Part shown: positions 1 through 5,127 of the stretch, in pieces
How the letters are laid out: each line of letters begins with the position of its first letter
Position numbering within the stretch: the stretch's first letter is position 1
Assembly: GCA_035581425.1 (NCBI GenBank)
Contig: DATJVP010000022.1
Location: forward strand, 1 to 6,839
Direction of reading: 5' to 3'
From: DASZHJ01 sp035581425
GTDB lineage: Bacteria; Pseudomonadota; Alphaproteobacteria; ATCC43930; CGMCC-115725
DNA length: 6,839 nucleotides
Translations under genes and position numbers: made by a program
Notes under the pieces: generated by a model
The model's database searches: none
What the model was told of the DNA's origin: nothing
The model's input: only the letters and a program-made list of their open reading frames with translations

Positions 1-1
1 G

Positions 2-2107
2 ACCCTGACGGTGGAGCTCTTCGGGACGGTTGCGACGCTGAGCGGGTCCGCAATCGCTGGCCAGGCGGTGCAGCTCGCAAGCGTAGGGAACCACATCGGC
101 GGCACCGCGCACGTCACGACCGGAGCGACGCCGCTGAGCGCCACGGTCACGAGCGGAGACTTCAACCTGGGCCAGACGGCGGCGTTGAGCCTGGGAACCG
201 GCGTCAGCAACTTCGACATCGTCGGGCGCAATGGCACGCTCTTCGGCGGGCCCAATATGCTCAATGGCGGCATGGGGTCGACCGTGCGGCTCGATCTCAG
301 TGGCAACAACTTCACCGGAGAGGGCGCACCGATCGCAATCCTGTCGTTCAATGGCGTGGCCGACACGACCTTGGCGGCCGGAACCGGCGTCCGGATTGGC
401 GACAGTGCGGTCAACGGCAGCCTCGAGGTGAGCGTGGGAGCAGACATTGGGATCGTCGGTGCCGTTTCCGCGCACAACGGTCATGGCGGGATCATTGATG
501 ACGCCGTGATCTCGCTGGAAGCAGCCGGCGTGGTGACGGAGGCTGGAGGAGGATCCCTCTCCGCACCGACCCTCACGGGGTCGGCCGGCGGCTCGGTCAA
601 CCTCAGCGGGGGCAATGCCGTGGCCGTGCTCGCGGGCTTCAGCGCCGGCGGGACGTTCCTCTTCGACGATCCCGCGACGACCGGCGGTCTTCTCGTGAGC
701 GCCGCGGTGGGCGCAGGCGGTAATGTCACGATTGCGGCCGCCGGCACGCTCACCGTAGGGGCGGGAATCAGCGGTGCGGGCGTAAGCCTCGATGCGACCT
801 CCGGCTCGATATTGCTCGGCGCCACCGTCGATGCCCGCTTGAGCACCGCGCTCCTCGTCGCGAGCGGCAGTATCCTCGATACGCGTGGTGGCGGCACCGA
901 CGTGACCGCAGCTGCTCTCTCGCTCTCCGCGGGAACCGGGATCGGTACGGCGACGGCGCCGATCAACATCGTCGTCGCGACCGTCGCGGCAAGCACGGGA
1001 AGCGGCGGCATCAACCTCCTCAACACCACCGCCGTCGATGCCACCGCGACGTCGCTCGCGGCAGGATCAGGCGACGTCAGGCTCATCCAGCAAGGCGGCG
1101 GCAGCCTTTTCGTTGCGAGCGCGAACGCGCAGAACGGCGGCATCGTCATCGACGTCACCGGCGGCGGAAGCCTCACCGTCACCGACGCCATGACAGGGAA
1201 CGGCGGGAACATCGTCCTCGGCCTGGACTCGCCGCTCGATCTCACCATCAACGGCACCGTGAGCGCGAGCGGCTCGCTGACCGGCCGTGCCGAGAAGGAC
1301 GTGACGCTGGATGGCGCCACCCTCGTCTCAATCGGCGGGCGAACGACACTCATCGTCGACGACGCCTTCCCCGACGAGCCCGGCATCGGCCCAGGCTCGT
1401 TCCACGTCGCGAGCCCCTCGGTCGTCACCACGCCCGAGAATGGGCTCGGCATTTTCCTCGCGAGACGGACGCAGGTGGAGGTGCCCGCCGGCAGCCTCCT
1501 ACTCAACGGCCAGTCCTTCAGCGACACGGCGCAAAATACCTTCGTCCATTTCAACACTTGGTATTCGGACACGCTGCCCTTCGACGGGGCGGCTTTCACG
1601 ATCTTCTTCAAGGAGGGACCGCCGGACCTGCTGCCGACTGGCGGCGAATTGGAAATCCCGTTCGATCAGCTGCTCCAGATCGGCCGCGACTTCCCGATCG
1701 GCTTCGGCATGCTCTATGGGCAGCAGAATCGGAAGGCTCCGGACGCGATCGCGCAAGCGAGCAGCTTTGACATGCTCCCGGATGAGTTCTCGGCGATGGC
1801 GCGTCCGCTCTACCTCGATGTCGAGAACCCCAAGACCGGCCTCCTGGGCTACGAGCTGCGCCCGGAGGTCTATGCGCAGAACGTGCTCGCGCGCATCTCG
1901 ACGGCAGCGGGCGGCGACGAGATCTCCTGCAAGGAGCTCAATGATATCCTGCCGCTGATCCAGAATCCGCAGGCGCAGGCAGACTACCGTACTCTCTGCG
2001 CGACCCGGGGGCAGGAGAGCGCCGCGACGGAGCCTTCCGGCGACGCCGCGCGTTCAGCCGGCACCCCGACGCGGGACCGGCACTTCGTGCGCGCGGTCCA
2101 GCGTTGA
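2..2107 (+). CDS. Filamentous-haemagglutinin-like exoprotein (TpsA type), C-terminal part
   Basis: The frame is open to the left edge. A GTG at 11 is possible, but the protein starts there in mid-domain without signal peptide or secretion domain, so this is a 5'-truncated gene. Residues are numbered from that GTG. Residues 1 to about 445 are Gly/Ala/Ser/Thr/Val-rich with short alternating beta-strand repeats, including GSILDTRGGG and LSAGTGIGTA, typical of the right-handed beta-helix of haemagglutinin-type exoproteins. Residues 446-698 differ: more aromatic, acidic and Pro residues (around VHFNTWYSDTLPF), then a charged segment and an Arg-rich end. The only two cysteines are C640 and C663, near the C-terminus. 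Such proteins are normally exported by Sec and moved across the outer membrane by a TpsB porin; no partner gene is visible here, but it could lie upstream. An adhesin or other large surface protein is the likely role. The beta-helix call is firm; the secretion route is inferred from the family. Confidence 0.8.
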   Translation, partial: TLTVELFGTVATLSGSAIAGQAVQLASVGNHIGGTAHVTTGATPLSATVTSGDFNLGQTAALSLGTGVSNFDIVGRNGTLFGGPNMLNGGMGSTVRLDLSGNNFTGEGAPIAILSFNGVADTTLAAGTGVRIGDSAVNGSLEVSVGADIGIVGAVSAHNGHGGIIDDAVISLEAAGVVTEAGGGSLSAPTLTGSAGGSVNLSGGNAVAVLAGFSAGGTFLFDDPATTGGLLVSAAVGAGGNVTIAAAGTLTVGAGISGAGVSLDATSGSILLGATVDARLSTALLVASGSILDTRGGGTDVTAAALSLSAGTGIGTATAPINIVVATVAASTGSGGINLLNTTAVDATATSLAAGSGDVRLIQQGGGSLFVASANAQNGGIVIDVTGGGSLTVTDAMTGNGGNIVLGLDSPLDLTINGTVSASGSLTGRAEKDVTLDGATLVSIGGRTTLIVDDAFPDEPGIGPGSFHVASPSVVTTPENGLGIFLARRTQVEVPAGSLLLNGQSFSDTAQNTFVHFNTWYSDTLPFDGAAFTIFFKEGPPDLLPTGGELEIPFDQLLQIGRDFPIGFGMLYGQQNRKAPDAIAQASSFDMLPDEFSAMARPLYLDVENPKTGLLGYELRPEVYAQNVLARISTAAGGDEISCKELNDILPLIQNPQAQADYRTLCATRGQESAATEPSGDAARSAGTPTRDRHFVRAVQR

Positions 2108-2152
2108 TCGCGGCCAGCAGCGAGAGCATCGTGGCGCGGGCGACGTCGACGC

Positions 2153-2158
2153 GGGAGG
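2153..2158 (+). promoter_or_regulatory. Ribosome binding site of the PrcB-like gene
   Basis: GGGAGG lies four bases before the ATG at 2163 and supports that start. The 55-base gap from the preceding stop shows no terminator, so co-transcription with the exoprotein gene is plausible. Confidence 0.6.
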
Positions 2159-2162
2159 CATA

Positions 2163-2636
2163 ATGACTGACGGGTTGCGCCCCGTGCACGACCGGCGAAG
2201 CGTCCTCGCAGGTGTTACTGCGGCGATCGCGGGAGCGTTGTGCTCAGGCGGCCCCGCGCGCGCTCAGAGCACGGAAGCGCCGGTTCCCTCCGAGATCTGG
2301 CGCGGGCAGCTCGGTGGCGGGGGCGAGAAGCGCATCGAGACTCTCGCCGACGCCGCTGCCTGGGAGAATGCCTGGCGCAGGATCGACCGTCCTCCGCCGG
2401 CCGCCTTCGATGCCGCGAGGCACCGCGGCCTGTTCGCGAGCCAAGGTCAGAAGCCGACGGGAGGCTTCCGAGTCGAGGTCGTGAGCGCGCGCCGGGAGCC
2501 GAGCTTCGTGCGCGTAATCCTCCGAGACGCCGCGCCCGCGCCGGACATGATCGTGACGCAGGCGCTGGCGGAACCCTGGGCGATCCTGCTGCTGGAGACC
2601 GTAGGTCTGTCGATCGAGGCCGGTTGGGCGCCCTAG
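2163..2636 (+). CDS. Exported PrcB-domain protein with twin-arginine signal
   Basis: The 157-residue protein starts with a signal peptide. R11-R12 in DRRSVLAG fit a twin-arginine motif, residues 14-30 form a hydrophobic stretch, and ARA|Q at 32-35 is a good signal peptidase I site. C27 does not sit in a proper lipobox (GALC), so a lipoprotein is unlikely. The mature part carries G95-F102 (GQKPTGGF), then RVEV and a VRVILRDAAP strand, then VTQALAEPWAILLL. This order matches the PrcB C-terminal domain, named after the Treponema denticola PrcB lipoprotein that accompanies the PrcA protease. No catalytic residues are evident; the fold is expected to bind or stabilise another extracytoplasmic protein. 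It follows the exoprotein gene by 55 bases and is followed by a terminator-like hairpin, so the two probably share a transcript. A partnership with the exoprotein is only a guess. Signal and domain are fairly sure; function is unknown. Confidence 0.8.
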   Translation: MTDGLRPVHDRRSVLAGVTAAIAGALCSGGPARAQSTEAPVPSEIWRGQLGGGGEKRIETLADAAAWENAWRRIDRPPPAAFDAARHRGLFASQGQKPTGGFRVEVVSARREPSFVRVILRDAAPAPDMIVTQALAEPWAILLLETVGLSIEAGWAP

Positions 2637-2640
2637 CTGC

Positions 2641-2674
2641 GATGGGCCGCGCTTTACTGACGCGGCATCTTTTT
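2641..2674 (+). terminator. Intrinsic terminator after the PrcB-like gene
   Basis: Stem 2641-2644 (GATG) pairs with 2666-2669 (CATC), and 2647-2651 (CCGCG) pairs with 2661-2665 (CGCGG). A two-base GG bulge lies on the 5' side and the loop is nine bases. Five T residues (2670-2674) follow at once. It begins four bases after the stop codon at 2634-2636. The bulge and large loop make it less than ideal. Confidence 0.6.
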
Positions 2675-2730
2675 GCATCCTACGGGCGAAGACGAACGCG
2701 TGTCGCATGATTCGTCCGCTGGGATCACAT

Positions 2731-2737
2731 AAGGAGA
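2731..2737 (+). promoter_or_regulatory. Strong Shine-Dalgarno of the Lys-rich gene
   Basis: AAGGAGA sits six bases before the ATG at 2744. It is the best ribosome binding site in the window and decides that the Lys-rich + strand frame is the real gene, not the long - strand frames over the same bases. No clear promoter was seen between the terminator and this site. Confidence 0.75.
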
Positions 2738-2743
2738 CTCACT

Positions 2744-3022
2744 ATGGCGAAAGCGACTAAGAGGAAGGCGACCAAGCGGAAGTCCGCGGGCCGCAAGGCT
2801 GCGAAGGGGGCTGGAAAGAAGCGCGTCGCACGAAAATCCGCCGCGAAACCGAAGAAGGTCAAGAAGGTCGCGAAGGCCCGCAAGCCCGCGCCCAAGCGCG
2901 CGGCACCGAAGAAGGCCGCTGCTCCGAAGCCGGCGCCGGCGCCGGTGCAGCCGCCAATGGCACCCACTCCGGAACCGGCGGCACCGGAGCCCACGCCAAT
3001 GCCCGATCCCTGGCGCCAGTAG
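2744..3022 (+). CDS. Small Lys/Ala/Pro-rich histone H1-like protein
   Basis: The 92-residue protein has two parts. Residues 1-60 contain 20 Lys and 7 Arg and no acidic residue, with KRK, KKVKK and AAPKK units separated by Ala and Pro, as in eukaryotic histone H1 tails and bacterial H1-like or AlgP-like proteins. Residues 61-92 are Pro/Ala-rich with the only acidic residues (PEP, APEP, PDPWRQ end). No hydrophobic core, signal peptide or membrane segment is visible, so it is probably disordered and cytoplasmic. Binding to DNA or RNA by charge is the natural inference; nothing in the sequence shows a specific target. It has an excellent ribosome binding site and lies between the upstream terminator and a hairpin-rich stretch, so it is likely its own transcription unit. 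Low-complexity composition makes family assignment by similarity unreliable. Confidence 0.75.
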   Translation: MAKATKRKATKRKSAGRKAAKGAGKKRVARKSAAKPKKVKKVAKARKPAPKRAAPKKAAAPKPAPAPVQPPMAPTPEPAAPEPTPMPDPWRQ

Positions 3023-3043
3023 CGCCGGCGCTGGGACTGCGAT

Positions 3044-3078
3044 CGGACCGGCATCCCCTGACAGGAGATGCCGGTTCG
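3044..3078 (+). terminator. Long hairpin downstream of the Lys-rich gene, possible terminator without T-tract
   Basis: Bases 3044-3055 pair with 3067-3078 over 12 positions, with one G-T pair at 3046/3076. After a C/A mismatch, CCT (3057-3059) pairs with AGG (3063-3065) around a GAC loop. No T-run follows, so it would be a weak intrinsic terminator. It could instead protect the 3' end of the Lys-rich transcript. The structure is plain; its role is inferred. Confidence 0.45.
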
Positions 3079-3104
3079 CGCGCCGGAGCCGACCCCTCCT
3101 GAGG

Positions 3105-3142
3105 GCAATGCCCCGGCGATCTAAGCGGTTCGCGGGCATTGC
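3105..3142 (+). promoter_or_regulatory. Dyad GCAATGCCC...GGGCATTGC, possible operator or leader hairpin
   Basis: A perfect nine-base inverted repeat (3105-3113 with 3134-3142) is extended inwards by 3116-3119 pairing with 3130-3133 after a two-base bulge, leaving a ten-base loop. The right arm overlaps the -35-like box of the promoter candidate at 3139-3168. An operator for a dimeric regulator and an RNA hairpin are both possible. Confidence 0.35.
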
Positions 3143-3168
3143 GATTTCGGCCCCGATCGGGCTATGTT
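3139..3168 (+). promoter_or_regulatory. Weak sigma-70-like promoter candidate for the oxidoreductase operon
   Basis: TTGCGA (3139-3144) and TATGTT (3163-3168) are separated by 18 bases. Both boxes are imperfect matches, and in GC-rich DNA such pairs occur by chance. If real, the transcript would have a leader of roughly 160 bases before the TTG start at 3337. Confidence 0.2.
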
Positions 3169-3256
3169 TGCCCGCCTATTCCCGCCCCCTTGAGCGCCCA
3201 GCCATGGGCAGGCACCGGGGATGCGGGATCGCCGTGAGACCGCGCGGAAACGGGGC

Positions 3257-3278
3257 GGCCGTCCCTCGGCGGATGGCC
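3257..3278 (+). other. Hairpin in the leader of the oxidoreductase operon
   Basis: GGCCGTCC (3257-3264) pairs with GGATGGCC (3271-3278) over eight positions including one G-T pair, around a six-base loop. No T-tract follows, so it is not a standard terminator. It lies about 58 bases before the start of the flavoprotein gene. Confidence 0.35.
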
Positions 3279-3325
3279 AGTGACGGGCGTGCTCGTGAAA
3301 GTCCCGACCGCTCCGAATAGTAAGT

Positions 3326-3331
3326 AGGGAG
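3326..3331 (+). promoter_or_regulatory. Ribosome binding site deciding a TTG start
   Basis: AGGGAG ends five bases before TTG at 3337. An in-frame TAG at 3325-3327 rules out any earlier start. The next in-frame ATG (3469) would delete conserved cysteines C18 and C22, so the TTG is the best start. Confidence 0.65.
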
Positions 3332-3336
3332 ACGTC

Positions 3337-5127
3337 TTGAAGCCGACCGATACCCACAATCCCGACTATTTCCATAAGGTCGTGGATTGCCAATGGGCCT
3401 GTCCGGCCCATACGCCCGTGCCCGAATATATCCGCTTGATCGCCGCCGGGCGCTACACCGACGCCTATATGGTTAACTGGAAGTCGAATGTCTTCCCGGG
3501 AATTCTCGGACGGACTTGCGACCGCCCCTGCGAGCCTGCCTGCCGTCGCGGCCGGGTGGAGAAGGAGCCGGTGGCGATCTGTCGCCTGAAGCGCGTAGCC
3601 GCTGATAACAAGAGCGACATCCGCGCGGTCCTTCCGATCGCCCCGGTACAGAAGAACGGCAAGCGGGTGGCGCTGGTGGGCGCGGGGCCCGCTTCGCTTA
3701 CGGTGGCGCGCGACCTGGCGCCGCTCGGCTACGACATCGTTGTTTTCGATGGCGATGCCAAGGCCGGCGGTATGATTCGCAGCCAGATCCCACGCTTCCG
3801 CCTCCCCGAGAGCGTGATCGACGAGGAGGTCGGCTATATCACGGGGATCGGCGGCATCGAGCTTCGCCTGGGCGAGCGCGTCGACAGCCTGACGGCGCTG
3901 CTCGCCGAGAGGTTCGATGCGATCTTCGTCGGAAGCGGCGCGCCGCGCGGACGCGACCTCGAGGTTCCCGGCCGCAAAGAGGCTGCGGCCAACATCCACA
4001 TCGGCATCGACTGGCTCTCGAACGTTTCTTTCGGCCATATCGACAAGATCGGGAAGCGCGTGATCGTCCTCGGCGGCGGCAACACTGCAATGGATTGCTG
4101 CCGCACTTCGCGCCGCCTTGGCGGCGAGGATGTGAAGGTGATCGTGCGCAGCGGCTTCGAGGAGATGAAGGCCTCGCCCTGGGAGAAAGAGGACGCGATG
4201 CACGAGGGCATCCCGATCCTCAATTTCCTTGTGCCCAAGGAATTCACGCTCGAGAAGGGCCGCTTGACCGGCGTCGTCTTCGAGAAGGTCGTCGCCAAAT
4301 ACGACGAGAAGGGGCGTCGCAACTTGGTGCCATCCGGCGAGCCCGATCAGCATTTCGAGTGCGACGATGTGCTCGTCGCGATCGGCCAGGAAAACAGCTT
4401 CCCCTGGATCGAGCGCGACATCGGGCTCGAATTCGACCGCTGGGGCATGCCCAAGGTCGACCCCGTCACCATGCAGTCCTCTATCCCCAGGGTGTTCTTC
4501 GGCGGCGATGCCGCCTTCGGGCCCAAGAACATCATTTGGGCCGTGGCGCACGGCCAGCAGGCCGCGATCTCCATCGACAAGCTTCTGAATGGCGAGGACG
4601 TAAGGGACCGTCCGCCGCCGCATGTGACGCTCGTGAGCCAGAAGATGGGCATTCACGAGTGGAGTTATGACAACCAGATCTCGAACGATCTCCGCTACAA
4701 AGTGCCATTGCGCGAGCTCAACGTCGCGCTCAAGGACGTAAAGGTCGAGGTCGAGCTGGGCTTCGACCAGAAGCTCGCTTTTCTCGAGGCCGAGCGCTGC
4801 TTCAATTGCGACGTCCAGACGGTCTTTACGACCGAGCTCTGCATCGAGTGCGATGCCTGCGTCGACATCTGCCCCGTCGACTGCATCACCTTCACCGAGA
4901 ACGGCGAGGAGGAGGAGCTGCGCAAGCGCCTCAACGCGCCCGCGAAGAATCTCACGCAGGAACTCTACGTGTCCGACCTTTTGAAGACCGGCCGCATCCT
5001 CGCAAAGGACGAGGATGTCTGCCTCCATTGCGGCCTCTGTGCCGAGCGGTGCCCCACAGGGGCCTGGGATATGCGCAAGTTCCTTCTCGACATGGCACAG
5101 GCGGGGCCGGAATGTCGCAGCCGATAA
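3337..5127 (+). CDS. GltD-like FAD/NAD(P) oxidoreductase with C-terminal 2[4Fe-4S] domain, electron-transfer subunit of a 2-oxoacid oxidoreductase
   Basis: This 596-residue protein (TTG start) has three parts. Residues 12-100 match the Fe-S domain of glutamate synthase small subunit and dihydropyrimidine dehydrogenase, with C18, C22, C61, C65, C69 and C82. Residues 108-430 are a two-nucleotide-binding flavoprotein module: FAD Rossmann motif GAGPAS (115-120), NAD(P) motif GGGNTAMD (246-253) and the late FAD motif GGDAAFGP (from 389). Residues 488-577 carry CFNC, then CIECDACVDICP (C502, C505, C508, C512) and CLHCGLCAERCP (C562, C565, C568, C572), enough for two [4Fe-4S] clusters. It has no glutaminase or large-subunit partner here; instead its end overlaps a 2-oxoacid oxidoreductase subunit gene by 16 bases. 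The likely job is to pass electrons between that enzyme and NAD(P)(H) in the cytoplasm. A similar three-subunit 2-oxoglutarate:NADP+ oxidoreductase is known, from memory, in Azoarcus. Ordinary GltD is unlikely because of the extra C-terminal domain and the neighbour. Confidence 0.88.
   Translation: MKPTDTHNPDYFHKVVDCQWACPAHTPVPEYIRLIAAGRYTDAYMVNWKSNVFPGILGRTCDRPCEPACRRGRVEKEPVAICRLKRVAADNKSDIRAVLPIAPVQKNGKRVALVGAGPASLTVARDLAPLGYDIVVFDGDAKAGGMIRSQIPRFRLPESVIDEEVGYITGIGGIELRLGERVDSLTALLAERFDAIFVGSGAPRGRDLEVPGRKEAAANIHIGIDWLSNVSFGHIDKIGKRVIVLGGGNTAMDCCRTSRRLGGEDVKVIVRSGFEEMKASPWEKEDAMHEGIPILNFLVPKEFTLEKGRLTGVVFEKVVAKYDEKGRRNLVPSGEPDQHFECDDVLVAIGQENSFPWIERDIGLEFDRWGMPKVDPVTMQSSIPRVFFGGDAAFGPKNIIWAVAHGQQAAISIDKLLNGEDVRDRPPPHVTLVSQKMGIHEWSYDNQISNDLRYKVPLRELNVALKDVKVEVELGFDQKLAFLEAERCFNCDVQTVFTTELCIECDACVDICPVDCITFTENGEEEELRKRLNAPAKNLTQELYVSDLLKTGRILAKDEDVCLHCGLCAERCPTGAWDMRKFLLDMAQAGPECRSR

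Larger units (their letters stand above)
3023..3336 (+). other. Non-coding stretch with several hairpins before the oxidoreductase operon
   Basis: No convincing gene is present in these 314 bases. The open frames here translate to Arg-rich text without a good ribosome binding site. The stretch carries a 12-base perfect palindrome (AGCGCCGGCGCT, 3021-3032) that starts inside the preceding stop codon, three hairpins listed separately, and a weak promoter candidate. It does not match, by eye, the conserved cores of TPP or cobalamin riboswitches. No tRNA-like T-arm was found. Confidence 0.55.

Noticed and set aside
481..1611. Open frame of 376 codons on the - strand opposite the haemagglutinin-like gene
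   Set aside because: Pro/Ser/Val-rich translation that mirrors the Gly/Ala/Thr repeats of the + strand; no ribosome binding site or motif.
2691..2716. Inverted repeat GACGAA...TTCGTC upstream of the Lys-rich gene
   Set aside because: Six-base arms with a 14-base spacer and no promoter boxes around it; too weak to call an operator.
2654..3139. Two long - strand frames over the Lys-rich gene, one Gly/Ala/Phe-rich with a membrane-like end
   Set aside because: They mirror Lys and Pro codons of the + strand gene, which has a strong Shine-Dalgarno; the hydrophobic look comes from Lys codons read backwards.
3196..3209. Short hairpin GCCCA/TGGGC
   Set aside because: Only five pairs with a four-base loop; expected by chance in GC-rich DNA.
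3108..3320. 70-codon + strand frame in the non-coding stretch
   Set aside because: Arg/Gly/Pro-rich translation without a domain; the GAGGG before its ATG is only two bases away, too close to work well, and it overlaps the dyad at 3105-3142.
3181..3336. Possible TPP or cobalamin riboswitch before a TPP-enzyme operon
   Set aside because: Looked for the TPP core (CTGAGA, ACCTGAT) and the B12 box; only partial chance matches such as GTGAGACC and GGCCAGTG were present.
3330..3337. Palindrome AGACGTCT touching the TTG start
   Set aside because: Eight bases is short, and the segment is already explained by ribosome binding site and start spacing.
3121..5028. Open frame of 635 codons on the - strand opposite the flavoprotein gene
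   Set aside because: The + strand frame has clear FAD, NAD(P) and Fe-S motifs. The - strand translation is Asp/His/Arg/Leu-rich without recognisable motifs, the usual mirror image of GC-rich coding DNA.
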